From assembly GCF_023078335.1 (NCBI RefSeq), contig NZ_CP095550.1, forward strand, positions 1,403,501 to 1,467,500: a stretch of 64,000 bases of DNA. The letters run 5' to 3'. Below the pieces are notes generated by a model that was not told the origin of the DNA, searched no databases, and worked only from the letters and a program-made list of their open reading frames with translations. The stretch is from Metabacillus endolithicus (GTDB lineage Bacteria > Bacillota > Bacilli > Bacillales > Bacillaceae). Each line of letters starts with the position of its first letter. The stretch's first letter is position 1. Of this stretch, positions 1-9,816 are shown piece by piece. A program made the translations under genes and the position numbers.

Positions 1-995
1 GTTCTTTCCGTTACAGCCATTGTCATCGTATTAAAGATCCCAATTGATGCTATAATAACTGCGATTGTTCCAACAAATATTAATCCAGCCTTAAAAAAGG
101 TAAAAAATAAGTTTATACTATCTAATTCTTCGGTTATTGAATAAACCATATAATCTTTATCTTTAAGGTCAGTGGTCACCTGTTCTACTGCCTCCAAGTT
201 AGATGCATAGACAAAAACCTCACTATAGGGAATTTCACTCACCTGACTTCCTTCTTCTAAAGGCCTTGCAAAGGAAAGAATCTCCTCTCGAAGTACATCA
301 TTTATATAGATGCTTTGATCCTGCATCCAGTCCCGAGCAGGTGCTTCTCCCACTCCTGCAATTTTAAAAGTAAATGACTTTTTCTCTTCTTTTCCTTCTT
401 CTGTTTCTTTCGTAATAGTCATCGTAATTTCTTTACCTACAAGATTTCCTTGGTATCCTGTTGGCTCTTTAACAGTCTCATTTGGTGAAGATTCCATCTT
501 CTTCTGATATTCAATTTTTTCATTTTCTGTTAATAGAGCTTTAGCAAAATGATATCCAACAATGATTTCATTATCCGCTTGTGGTACTTTTCCTTTTTCC
601 AATGACAAATTAGCCTTTAACTCTTCTTGCATATTTGTTATTGTTGGCCAAACTTCTCCTTTTCTGTCCTCGAGTGAAACCTCCACCGGAAGGTCAATCG
701 AGTTACGGCGGACAACCGCTGTTACATTTTCTGTTTCACTAAGTTCTTTTAGATGCTCCTTATTAATTTGTTGATATCCTTCCTTCTCCGTTTGTTTTCC
801 TGAAACAGAAACTTCTGTAATAATCTGCTGCGATTGTATTTCTTCCGTCATGCTCTTTTGAACACCGAACCCAATTGAAGCCAAAACAATTAAAAAGGCA
901 CATGCCATTGTGGTTGCTAAAATGGTCATAAAAACCCTAAGCCGATTTTTCTTCATATTTTTCAACATAAGTTTTAATTGATCATTAAACTTCAA
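1..995 (-). CDS. ytrF: FtsX/MacB-like ABC transporter permease (C-terminal part outside window)
   Basis: Minus-strand frame open from a TTG at 995 to the window edge. The TTG has a good SD (AAGGTGG, 8 nt spacing) and overlaps the stop of the upstream ATPase by 11 nt. The translation starts LKFNDQLKLMLKNMKKNRLR, then a hydrophobic segment, a large extracytoplasmic region, and a second membrane segment ending with NTMTMAVTERT at the edge. That motif is typical of MacB/FtsX permeases, which couple ATP hydrolysis to movement of a periplasm-like domain rather than forming a simple channel. It is the last visible gene of the ytr-like operon. YtrF is inferred from family and from its place behind a YtrE-like ATPase. 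The C-terminal transmembrane block is not visible. Confidence 0.85.
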   Translation of the reverse strand, partial: MKFNDQLKLMLKNMKKNRLRVFMTILATTMACAFLIVLASIGFGVQKSMTEEIQSQQIITEVSVSGKQTEKEGYQQINKEHLKELSETENVTAVVRRNSIDLPVEVSLEDRKGEVWPTITNMQEELKANLSLEKGKVPQADNEIIVGYHFAKALLTENEKIEYQKKMESSPNETVKEPTGYQGNLVGKEITMTITKETEEGKEEKKSFTFKIAGVGEAPARDWMQDQSIYINDVLREEILSFARPLEEGSQVSEIPYSEVFVYASNLEAVEQVTTDLKDKDYMVYSITEELDSINLFFTFFKAGLIFVGTIAVIIASIGIFNTMTMAVTER

Positions 996-1683
996 CGAAA
1001 GCACCACCTTTTGACAGCACTCCATCTTGTAAATGAAATTGATGATTGCTTATTTTCGCTACTTCATCATCGTGTGTAATAATACAAAATGTAATTCCTT
1101 TTTCTAAGTTTAAGCTTCTTATTAAATCTAATATTTCTAATTCAGTTTCTGTATCGAGACTTCCAGTTGGTTCATCAGCAAGAATAATACTTGGCTTTGT
1201 AATTAATGCTCGTGCAATACTTACGCGTTGTTGTTGTCCCCCCGATAATTCATTTGGATAGTGACTCGCGTGTTCATGTAAACCTACATTTTGTAATAAA
1301 TCCATGACTTGTTTTTTTCGCTCAGGGGAAGGTACCCCTTTTAAGGTAAGAGGAAGCTCCACATTCTCAAATGTCGTTAAACTTGGAATGAGCTGAAAGC
1401 TTTGAAAAATAAAACCAAAGTGACTCAATCGAAACTTTGCCCATTCTTTTTCATTAAAGTTTGTTACATTGTTTTCATGGATGATCAATTCGCCCTCAGT
1501 AGGCGATATATAACCTGAGATTAAATTCAGCAAAGTGGATTTTCCAGAACCACTTCGACCAACAATTGTCGCGATCTCACCTTGCTTTATGTTAAATGTT
1601 ACATTTTTTAAAACGGGAATTTCTTTTTCTGTTCCTTTTTTCCCCACTCTAAAAGAATGACTCAAGTTCTTAACCTCAATCAT
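985..1683 (-). CDS. ytrE: ABC transporter ATP-binding protein (LolD/MacB type)
   Basis: 232 aa, a full-length MacB-type ATPase. Walker A GRSGSGKST is at about 42-50, the Q-loop at about 94, the signature LSGGQQQR at 146-153, Walker B IILADEP at 166-172 and the switch His at about 204. The pairing with an FtsX-like permease directly downstream (11-nt overlap) fits a mechanotransmission ABC system; in B. subtilis the ytr operon is a cell-wall-antibiotic-induced operon controlled by YtrA. The start ATG at 1683 is preceded by GGAGAAGG. It lies 21 nt downstream of the ABC-2 type permease, so it is probably in the same transcript. Identity as YtrE rests on family plus operon position. Confidence 0.9.
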   Translation of the reverse strand: MIEVKNLSHSFRVGKKGTEKEIPVLKNVTFNIKQGEIATIVGRSGSGKSTLLNLISGYISPTEGELIIHENNVTNFNEKEWAKFRLSHFGFIFQSFQLIPSLTTFENVELPLTLKGVPSPERKKQVMDLLQNVGLHEHASHYPNELSGGQQQRVSIARALITKPSIILADEPTGSLDTETELEILDLIRSLNLEKGITFCIITHDDEVAKISNHQFHLQDGVLSKGGAFVEV

Positions 1684-1704
1684 ATACCTTCTCCTCCATT
1701 ACGT

Positions 1705-2661
1705 TTATTTTTGTTTTTTATAGATAGCAAAATAACTAATGATAAATCCAATACCTGCACCGATTGCAGCTCCAATAATGTAACCGACCATATCTTCTTG
1801 GGATGAAGACATATACCCCAATGTACTGAACCCTAAGATTCCTAGAACGATAACGATGACTTGGGCAGGTCTTTCCATCCATCTCCACACAAAGAATGAG
1901 CCGTTTCGTTCAAATGGATGTTTTTGAAAAGCATAATAACCAATACTAAAAAATAGTAAACTAATAATAAAAGGTAAAAGTAAACTTTTAACAGGAAAAT
2001 GACCATACGTAAAAAACAAATAAGAAATAGGTGATAGATTGTAAACAGCAGATTCAAATGAGCGATCAATGTTAACTTCAGGGTAAAATAATATTCCAAT
2101 TTGAATAAGTGTTAATCCAAATACAAGAATCGGAAATACACTCACTGTAAATGCTACTAATCCTTGAGCCAATGGGTTACCGGTAAACGCTCCCGCAGAA
2201 AATGTAACACTATACAGTAGCAACAATGCACCCAATAAATACAAATAAAACTCTGTAAAATAAAGAACTGGAATATCTATAAACAGGATTAGTATAGCCG
2301 TTATTGTAAATGAAATGACCCAACTTAGAATAATACTTACGGCACCTACACTCCATTTCGTTAGGTAAATACTTCCCCTTGAAAAAGGCAGCGTCAGAGT
2401 AAATTCCATATTTCCATTACTTCTCTCCACACCAATTTGCACAATGGCTAGTGTTATAACAAACACACATAATAAAAATGCTGAACCAAAATGTTGTAGA
2501 TCAATCTCTTTTAAATCTTCGGAAAGATTCTTTATATTTATTAAATTTAAATATTCCAGCCATATTTGTGCTGGCAGAAGAAACGAAATAAAGAGGACCA
2601 TGATTAATAACTGAACCCAATGTTTCTTTATTTCATGTTTTAATAAATCAGGAGCTACCAT
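1705..2661 (-). CDS. ABC-2 type transporter permease, YtrC/YtrD-like
   Basis: 318 aa with a cytoplasmic start (VAPDLLKHEIKKHW), an N-terminal membrane helix, a conserved ERSNGNMEFTLTLPF segment and about six further hydrophobic helices. The ERS..E..LTLP pattern is the cytoplasmic coupling motif common in ABC-2 permeases such as YtrC/YtrD. The start overlaps the end of the GntR-ATPase gene by 7 nt, so translation is probably coupled. B. subtilis has two such permeases (YtrC and YtrD); only one is seen here, so a homodimer with the YtrB-type ATPase is inferred. The substrate cannot be read from the sequence. Confidence 0.85.
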   Translation of the reverse strand: MVAPDLLKHEIKKHWVQLLIMVLFISFLLPAQIWLEYLNLINIKNLSEDLKEIDLQHFGSAFLLCVFVITLAIVQIGVERSNGNMEFTLTLPFSRGSIYLTKWSVGAVSIILSWVISFTITAILILFIDIPVLYFTEFYLYLLGALLLLYSVTFSAGAFTGNPLAQGLVAFTVSVFPILVFGLTLIQIGILFYPEVNIDRSFESAVYNLSPISYLFFTYGHFPVKSLLLPFIISLLFFSIGYYAFQKHPFERNGSFFVWRWMERPAQVIVIVLGILGFSTLGYMSSSQEDMVGYIIGAAIGAGIGFIISYFAIYKKQK

Positions 2662-3914
2662 CTTCGCTTCCCTCCAAACTTTGCAATAAAGATTTCTTCC
2701 AAACTTACTGGAAGCTCATTCCAAATTTTAGGTTCATGTGAGCGTAACCACTCATGACTTTCCCGATCCTCCTGTTTCATAACAACTGTATAAAAAACAC
2801 CGGTGGACTCTAAGATTGGAATGCCCTTCTTTCTCATCTCTAACGTTAAATCTTGATTGAAAGCCAATTGTAATTTCACATAATTCTCCTTTAAATCATC
2901 TACATTCAGTACATCTGCGAGCTGATTATCTTCTAAAAAGGCAATGCGATTACAAATTCGTTCTATGTCTTCGAGTCTGTGTGATGTTATTAAGATAGTC
3001 GTATTTCTATGAGCAACTTCATCAATCATTAATTGCAAAAGATCGTGCCTTGTTACGGCATCAATTCCATCTGTTGGTTCGTCAAGTAAAATAACAGCAG
3101 GACGGATCGCAAATGCAAGAATAAGACCCAATTGTTTTTTTAGCCCTGTGGAAAGTTCACGATATTTTTTTGTTTCTGGTACTCCGTAGCGATTCATTAG
3201 TTCATTTGCATACGTTACATCAAAGTCCGGATAGAGTGTACGAAGTGTTCTAACAAGTTGTTTATAGCTATAACGATCATAGGCAGGATTTTGAACTGGC
3301 ATATATATCACTTTTCTTTTTACAAGAGGATGATCAAAAATGGACACATTCTCAAACAGCACTTCACCCTTGTCTGGTTGAATAATTTGTTGTATGCACC
3401 GTAATAAGGTTGTTTTTCCAGAACCATTTCTTCCTAATAAGCCAAAAATTTCGCCTGATTCAAGAGTAAGGTCAATCTCTTTAAGAACCTCAACTCCATC
3501 AAGTGTTTTTGTCAGTTTTTTTATTTGTAGCATGGGAATCCCCCCTACTTCCTTCCTGATTTCATCAATCCACTCATGAATATAGTTAAAGTCAATACCA
3601 GCATAAAACGCATCAATAATTAGCGGCTTTAATTGGTCCTTAATCATTTCCATCTTCCTTTCATCTAGTGACTCTCCCGTATTTTCTGACACAAAGGTTC
3701 CACGCCCACGTAATGTCTCAATTATCCCTTGTCTTTCAAGCTCCTTATAAGCCTTACTAACAGTGTTTGGGTTTGCAACAATCATGGTGGATAATTCTCG
3801 AACAGATGGAAGCTTGTCACCAGACTTTAATACCCCTTTAAAACATAGCTCCTTCATCTGCTGAATAATTTGCTCATAAATGGGAGTTGAACTTCTCGGA
3901 TCTATTTGGATCAT
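2655..3914 (-). CDS. GntR (YtrA-type) regulator fused in frame to an ABC ATPase (YtrB-type)
   Basis: 419-aa frame. Residues 1-75 are a GntR winged helix-turn-helix (DPRSSTPIYEQI, GDKLPSVREL, NPNTVSKAYKELE, GRGTFVS) very like YtrA. Residues 76-123 form the short helical tail of YtrA-family proteins. From residue 128 (MLQIKKLTK) an ABC ATPase begins, with Walker A GRNGSGKT at 161-168, signature LSTGLKKQ and Walker B VILLDEPTDG. The join lies on six consecutive G (3540-3545). An internal ATG at 3533 with that G run as SD would be a normal ytrB start. With one G fewer the regulator would end VGGFPCYK and overlap ytrB. So this is a genuine fusion, a slippage site, or a one-base error. SD AGGGAG precedes the ATG. 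Confidence 0.85.
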   Translation of the reverse strand: MIQIDPRSSTPIYEQIIQQMKELCFKGVLKSGDKLPSVRELSTMIVANPNTVSKAYKELERQGIIETLRGRGTFVSENTGESLDERKMEMIKDQLKPLIIDAFYAGIDFNYIHEWIDEIRKEVGGIPMLQIKKLTKTLDGVEVLKEIDLTLESGEIFGLLGRNGSGKTTLLRCIQQIIQPDKGEVLFENVSIFDHPLVKRKVIYMPVQNPAYDRYSYKQLVRTLRTLYPDFDVTYANELMNRYGVPETKKYRELSTGLKKQLGLILAFAIRPAVILLDEPTDGIDAVTRHDLLQLMIDEVAHRNTTILITSHRLEDIERICNRIAFLEDNQLADVLNVDDLKENYVKLQLAFNQDLTLEMRKKGIPILESTGVFYTVVMKQEDRESHEWLRSHEPKIWNELPVSLEEIFIAKFGGKRRW

Positions 3915-3953
3915 CGTTTCTCCCTACTTTCCTATCATTTTATATTGATCTAT

Positions 3954-3976
3954 GTGTATTACATCATGTAGTACAC
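3954..3976. promoter_or_regulatory. Palindromic operator, probable YtrA-type repressor site
   Basis: Two 11-nt arms (GTGTATTACAT and ATGTAGTACAC on the plus strand) around one central base, matching at 10 of 11 paired positions. It lies just downstream of the -10 box of the ytr-like operon, where a bound GntR protein would block transcription. Autoregulation is inferred from the first gene encoding a YtrA-type regulator. Confidence 0.7.
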
Positions 3977-3981
3977 TTAGT

Positions 3982-4010
3982 ACATTACGCCAACTCTATA
4001 AAATTGTCAA
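3982..4010 (-). promoter_or_regulatory. Sigma-A promoter of the ytr-like operon
   Basis: On the minus strand TTGACA (4010-4005), a 17-nt spacer and TAATGT (3987-3982). It lies about 70 nt upstream of the GntR-ATPase start and next to the palindrome at 3954-3976. Confidence 0.7.
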
Positions 4011-4035
4011 TAAAATACAGATATTTTTTCCGAAA

Positions 4036-4063
4036 ATAAAAAAAAGGACCAGTTGGCCCTTTT
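4036..4063 (-). terminator. Rho-independent terminator after the small ORF following ytzC
   Basis: Minus-strand stem AAAGGGCC/GGTCCTTT followed by a long U run, directly behind the stop codon at 4065. Confidence 0.7.
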
Positions 4064-4064
4064 A

Positions 4065-4232
4065 TCATTCGTCTTCTACTCTTTGCTTAGATTTAATTGG
4101 CTGACCCTTTTTTGCATTTTTAGCTTTTGTTTCTTTAATTGGATCATAATCCTGACCAAGCTCTAGATCATTGCTGTTAACACCGTTTTTTGTTTTCTGC
4201 TCCGGGTTATTTTGCTTTGATCGTTTTTTCAT
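4065..4232 (-). CDS. 55-aa highly charged small protein, translationally coupled to ytzC
   Basis: Starts MKKRSKQNNPEQKTKNGV and ends KQRVEDE; rich in Lys, Asn, Gln and Asp with no hydrophobic segment. Its ATG overlaps the TGA of the upstream ytzC frame as ATGA, and a terminator follows immediately, which together support a real coding sequence. I do not recognise the family; composition resembles small spore-associated proteins of Bacillus, but that is only an impression. Confidence 0.6.
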   Translation of the reverse strand: MKKRSKQNNPEQKTKNGVNSNDLELGQDYDPIKETKAKNAKKGQPIKSKQRVEDE

Positions 4233-4501
4233 CGCTCAGCATCCCCTTTAAGAATCATCTTATTTTGAAGTTCTTGAAGTTGTAATCTCATACGATAAAG
4301 CTGATCTTGCTGCTGATCATTTGCACTTAATGAAAGATGATTAATTTCATTAACAGAATCCTCTAGTCCCTGAAGTGCTTTTGTATATTCTGTTTCATTA
4401 TAATGCTCTTGTTGTGCTCCAGTTTTATATTGTTCACGAGCATATTCAATTGCGTCCGTACAGCGTTGTAAATATTCATTAACAGATTGTCTTGTTGCCA
4501 T
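4229..4501 (-). CDS. ytzC: DUF2524 family protein YtzC
   Basis: 90 aa from MATRQSVNEYLQ. This ATG (4501) is preferred over upstream in-frame ATGs because GGAGGAG lies 6-7 nt before it, while the longer start at 4543 has no SD. The protein is predicted wholly helical (NDQQQDQLYRMRLQLQELQ), probably coiled-coil. Family and position next to ytqA match B. subtilis YtzC, a protein of unknown function. It is divergent from ytqA and overlaps the next small ORF by 4 nt. Confidence 0.8.
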   Translation of the reverse strand: MATRQSVNEYLQRCTDAIEYAREQYKTGAQQEHYNETEYTKALQGLEDSVNEINHLSLSANDQQQDQLYRMRLQLQELQNKMILKGDAER

Positions 4502-4681
4502 GTCCATCTCCTCCAAACGATATGAAGTCAATTGAAGCTTCATCAGTTATATTGTTTACAACGGATGAAAAAACTTGTGTTCAAATATATGGAAAGCCAT
4601 CAAGTCATCTGTCTTTCCTGAAGCTTAAATGGTAAAATGATTAGATGGAAATTTGACATACTATTAAAGGAGGTTTCTATT

Positions 4682-6217
<1,536 letters not shown>

Positions 6218-6242
6218 AGGCGCCCTCATTAGGCGCCTTTTA
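6218..6242 (+). terminator. Terminator after ytqB, probably bidirectional with ytpB
   Basis: Stem AGGCGCC/GGCGCCT with a 7-nt loop, then a T run. It lies between convergent ytqB and ytpB. Confidence 0.75.
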
Positions 6243-6247
6243 GTTCA

Positions 6248-7327
6248 TTAGGAACTTTTTTTCCAAGGGAATTTTTGAATTGTACGATATGCTCTTCCAT
6301 TAAAATAAAAGAAAAAAGAGGTTATTCCACCTAACTTTATTAATCTTTTTGCTAATTTATTAAGCTCTTTCCTTGATGCAACCTTATCATCTGATAAATA
6401 CACTCCAAGTAATCCCCGATTAATCAAGCGATGAAAATTCTCATGTGGAATCCCTTTTAAGTGAATATCAGCCTTCTCAACGAAGTACTCCAATCTATTG
6501 ATCATGACTTCTTCTGACGAATAATAGCTACAAAAATTCAAGTCTCCACCCTGTTGATCCTCTTCTTGGTCAATTAAATAATCGAGCAGAATATGAAGAC
6601 CCTGGATATAAGGGAAATAGCTGTCCATTATTTGTTTAGCTTGTTTCTCTTCAAACCCTTCTTGAAAAGCATATGCTACTAAACAAAAAATACCAAGAGT
6701 TGATCCTGTACAAGCTGAAAACTCATACCATTCCATTTGGGGTACATTTCCTCTATGTCGTTCAAACCAATCCTCAAGGCGTGACACTCGTTCATCCTTT
6801 TTAACATGCTTATGTACCTGAAGATCGCAATAATAATTTGATAATTCTAGTAAATACTTTGATATCAAAGGATAGTGTTGTAAGTCCGATAAAACATTTT
6901 GACATGTTTGAACTAACTCATGAAGATAGCCACCATCATCTTGATCTTCCCTAAATTGGTAATAATTTTTACAGGAAGCACCGCATGATAAAGCATCTAA
7001 CATAGACTGGTGAAGCATGCGAAAATCAACAGGATCCAGAGAAGTACTTCGATCACAAAGATTATCTAGATAATCACTTATTGTTTGATAAGCAACAATA
7101 AATTCGATGCATTGCTGTTTATGCTGACCTGAAATCATTGATAAAATTGCTCCACCTTCACAGTGAAACTCTTTTTCCTGTATACTATTTAATGCTTGTA
7201 TCCTTAATTCCCTATTCGGTATGCTTTCTGCTTTCTCTTTCCAATGCTTTATATAAAAATGTGTGATGGGAAATATTTCTTTATATACCTTAGTCATTAA
7301 CCTAATCGGATGCTGGGGTACTGTCAA
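6248..7327 (-). CDS. ytpB: Tetraprenyl-beta-curcumene synthase-like terpene synthase YtpB
   Basis: DUF2600 family, about 359 aa. The B. subtilis homologue makes tetraprenyl-beta-curcumene (C35 sesquarterpene) from heptaprenyl diphosphate. An Asp-rich stretch is visible in SDYLDNLCDRST (about 86-97) and another in DYLIDQEED; both may bind Mg-diphosphate. Helical throughout with no signal peptide. Start: a GTG at 7339 sits on top of its own SD, while a TTG at 7327 has GAGGTG 8 nt upstream, so 7327 is preferred with modest confidence. ytpA lies about 50 nt upstream, as in the B. subtilis ytpAB operon. Confidence 0.85.
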   Translation of the reverse strand: MTVPQHPIRLMTKVYKEIFPITHFYIKHWKEKAESIPNRELRIQALNSIQEKEFHCEGGAILSMISGQHKQQCIEFIVAYQTISDYLDNLCDRSTSLDPVDFRMLHQSMLDALSCGASCKNYYQFREDQDDGGYLHELVQTCQNVLSDLQHYPLISKYLLELSNYYCDLQVHKHVKKDERVSRLEDWFERHRGNVPQMEWYEFSACTGSTLGIFCLVAYAFQEGFEEKQAKQIMDSYFPYIQGLHILLDYLIDQEEDQQGGDLNFCSYYSSEEVMINRLEYFVEKADIHLKGIPHENFHRLINRGLLGVYLSDDKVASRKELNKLAKRLIKLGGITSFFFYFNGRAYRTIQKFPWKKSS

Positions 7328-7379
7328 AGGGGTTGTCACCTCTTGTATATAGAATAAAGTTAAAGCATTTTATAGTGTT

Positions 7380-8174
7380 TTACTTTTGATCATGTGAATG
7401 GGCGTCAAAAAACCTCTTCGCCGTTTCAAAAACTATTTCTTGCTCTGGCTCATTAAAAATTTCATGATAAAGCCCTTTCCACTCTTTATAATTTTTCTCA
7501 TGAAGATCTACTTTGTTAAACCATGCTTTCACAAGTGACTTGTCAACAATCTTGTCTGCGCCGCCTTGCATAAGTAATAACGGTACATCCTGAAATTTAC
7601 CAACCTGATTTTGTGCTTCTTCCATAGCCTTTATTAACTCACGGTACCATCTTACGGAAACCTTTGTCACATATAAAGAATCATTTTCATCAAGCTCCTG
7701 TACAGCTTTACTTCTAGTAGCAAGACCAACATTCAATTGTGACTGTACTTTAAAAGATGGCATAATTAAATTCAAGCCTCTTGAAGCAAGCTCAAGCGCC
7801 TTATTAGGTTTAAATAATATTCCCAGGCAAGGAGACGATAGAATTACTGCCTTCACATCATGATGCTTTTCCTGCAAGGCACGAATAACAATAAGGCCTC
7901 CCATGCTATGGCCTAATAAAAATAGCGGAGCACCAAATTTCTTTGCTTCCGTAATCCACTCATTCACTTCTTTTATATATTCATCAAAAGATTCTATGTG
8001 TCCTCTTCTTCTGGTTGTAGTTCCTTGACCTGGTAAATCACCGATTACAACATGATATCCAGCTAATCTCCACATTTCTACAAGCATTTTATAGCGACCA
8101 TGATGTTCAGCAGCTCCATGGACAATAACAATACATCCCTTTACATCATCTGTTTCAGCTTCCCATTTCCACAT
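7380..8174 (-). CDS. ytpA: Alpha/beta hydrolase, YtpA lysophospholipase family
   Basis: 264 aa. Oxyanion region HGAAEHHGRY (about 19-28), nucleophile elbow GHSMGG (Ser near 92), acid residue in GGADKIVD and catalytic His in YHEIFNEPE near the C terminus, a complete triad of the serine aminopeptidase S33/monoglyceride lipase type. B. subtilis YtpA is linked to formation of the phospholipid antibiotic bacilysocin. SD AAAGGAG precedes ATG 8174. It lies upstream of ytpB on the same strand; both products concern membrane lipids. The substrate is inferred from the orthologue only. Confidence 0.85.
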   Translation of the reverse strand: MWKWEAETDDVKGCIVIVHGAAEHHGRYKMLVEMWRLAGYHVVIGDLPGQGTTTRRRGHIESFDEYIKEVNEWITEAKKFGAPLFLLGHSMGGLIVIRALQEKHHDVKAVILSSPCLGILFKPNKALELASRGLNLIMPSFKVQSQLNVGLATRSKAVQELDENDSLYVTKVSVRWYRELIKAMEEAQNQVGKFQDVPLLLMQGGADKIVDKSLVKAWFNKVDLHEKNYKEWKGLYHEIFNEPEQEIVFETAKRFFDAHSHDQK

Positions 8175-8302
8175 AATGCTGCCTCTCCTTTCACTATCTT
8201 CTCTTTTTAAATATCTATGGAAATCAACATTTTAGTATTATAAACCAGTGGTATAATAAACGAATAAAAGTATATTCTTTCCATTAGAAAGGAATGACAA
8301 AC

Positions 8303-8815
8303 ATGATTTATCCATTTAAAGACAAAGAGCCCCAAATCTCTGAATCAGCTTTCATTGCAGATTATGTAACAATTACCGGTGATGTAATTGTCGGAGATGA
8401 ATCAAGCATATGGTTTCAAACAGTCATCCGCGGAGATGTTTCACCAACAATTATAGGTAAGCGTGTGAATATTCAGGATTTATGTTGTCTTCATCAAAGT
8501 CCTAACAAACCACTAATCCTCGAAGATGACGTGACTGTTGGCCATAGTGTCGTTCTACATAGTAGCATTATTCGCAAGAAAGCTTTAATTGGTATGGGTT
8601 CCATCATTTTAGATGGTGCAGAAATTGGTGAAGGAGCCTTTATTGGAGCAGGTAGTCTTGTTCCTCCCGGAAAAAAAATACCCCCTAACACGCTTGCTCT
8701 TGGTCGACCAGCAAAGGTTGTAAGATCACTAACCCAAGAAGATATAAAAGATATGGAACGAATCCGTCGTGAATATGTTGAAAAAGGACAATATTATAAA
8801 TCCATAAAAAAATAA
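8303..8815 (+). CDS. ytoA: Gamma-carbonic anhydrase-like left-handed beta-helix protein YtoA
   Basis: 170 aa with hexapeptide repeats over about residues 10-140. Conserved gamma-class elements are RGDV, NIQDLCCLHQ, VTVGHSVVLHS and GMGSIILDGAEIG, with His residues that bind Zn/Fe between subunits of the trimer. Whether it hydrates CO2 is not known for this branch. ATG 8303 is chosen over 8294 because AAAGG is correctly spaced only for the former. Single gene followed by a terminator. Confidence 0.85.
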   Translation: MIYPFKDKEPQISESAFIADYVTITGDVIVGDESSIWFQTVIRGDVSPTIIGKRVNIQDLCCLHQSPNKPLILEDDVTVGHSVVLHSSIIRKKALIGMGSIILDGAEIGEGAFIGAGSLVPPGKKIPPNTLALGRPAKVVRSLTQEDIKDMERIRREYVEKGQYYKSIKK

Positions 8816-8886
8816 GCACCATGAATAATTTTTATGGATTTGTACATTACATAAAGTCTTTTTAAAGAATAAAAAATTCACCAATG

Positions 8887-8913
8887 AAACTTGGCGATAA
8901 GCCAAGTTTTTCT
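8887..8913 (+). terminator. Terminator downstream of ytoA
   Basis: Perfect stem AAACTTGGC/GCCAAGTTT, 5-nt loop, followed by T-rich sequence. Confidence 0.7.
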
Positions 8914-9191
8914 AATCTTTCTTATTATGTTACCACCCTCTACCTTTCCATACCACTTTCAAAATCTTCTTTCATAAATTGTTTAAAAATGACTCAGGAC
9001 AGACACAAATGCCTCTACTTCTTACATATTATACCTATCTTAAGAAAATAATTTCATTTCATAATGTTTATTTAGCTATCATTAATTTTTTGAAAATTAT
9101 GTGAAGCAATTTTTTACATTATCTTATTATTAACTAAATAATCATCAACTAAAATAATAGTAAAGGGGTAAAAAAAAGGAGCGTTCCTAAG
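8914..9191. other. AT-rich intergenic region upstream of the PAP2 gene
   Basis: No ORF with an SD is seen on either strand. It presumably holds the promoter of the PAP2/glycosyltransferase pair, but no convincing -35/-10 pair was found. AAAAAAGGAG just before 9192 is the SD. Confidence 0.4.
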
Positions 9192-9779
9192 ATGAAAACA
9201 AGGCTTTTATCGAACATGTATGATTTTGAATGCAGGCTGTTTCGAAGTGTAAACCGTCATTTTGATCAAAAGATTCTAAATTTCTATTTTCGCAATATTA
9301 CACATCTTGGTGGAGCTATTATCACAATCACGGTTTGTCTTTGTCTTATGTTTTTCACAAAAGGTAACGTACAAACTACAAGCATTGCTAGTGGATTATC
9401 ACTTCTTTTAAGCCATCTTCCCGTGGCTATGGTTAAAAAACTGTATCCACGTAAAAGACCTTACATTGCACTTGTAGAAACAAAAGTACCTGCAAATCCA
9501 TTGGAAGATCATTCCTTTCCATCAGGACATACAACTGCTATTTTTTCTGTTATCATTCCATTTATTTTATTTATGCCACAATTTGCACTTATTCTTTTAC
9601 CAGTTGCTATAAGTGTAGGTTTATCAAGAATGTATCTTGGCTTACATTACCCTTCAGATGTTCTGGCTGGATGTTTACTTGGAAGCTCTGCTGGATTTGT
9701 TAGCTACACAATTTGCCATGAAATATTGTATAAGGCTTTCTTTAACCTAAGTATGAACATAAAAATAGAAACTCATTAA
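9192..9779 (+). CDS. PAP2-family membrane phosphatase
   Basis: 195 aa with 5-6 hydrophobic helices. The three PAP2 catalytic motifs are present: KKLYPRKRP, PSGHT (general acid His) and SRMYLGLHYPSD (nucleophilic His and Asp). Members dephosphorylate isoprenyl or glycerolipid phosphates on the outer membrane face, for example undecaprenyl pyrophosphate (BcrC) or phosphatidylglycerophosphate. Which lipid cannot be read here. SD AAAAGGAG. It is 37 nt upstream of a GT4 glycosyltransferase, suggesting a shared role in envelope glycolipid or polymer synthesis. Confidence 0.85.
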   Translation: MKTRLLSNMYDFECRLFRSVNRHFDQKILNFYFRNITHLGGAIITITVCLCLMFFTKGNVQTTSIASGLSLLLSHLPVAMVKKLYPRKRPYIALVETKVPANPLEDHSFPSGHTTAIFSVIIPFILFMPQFALILLPVAISVGLSRMYLGLHYPSDVLAGCLLGSSAGFVSYTICHEILYKAFFNLSMNIKIETH

Positions 9780-9816
9780 TGGTACCTTTCACTTTTTAGT
9801 AACTGGGGGGATTTAT

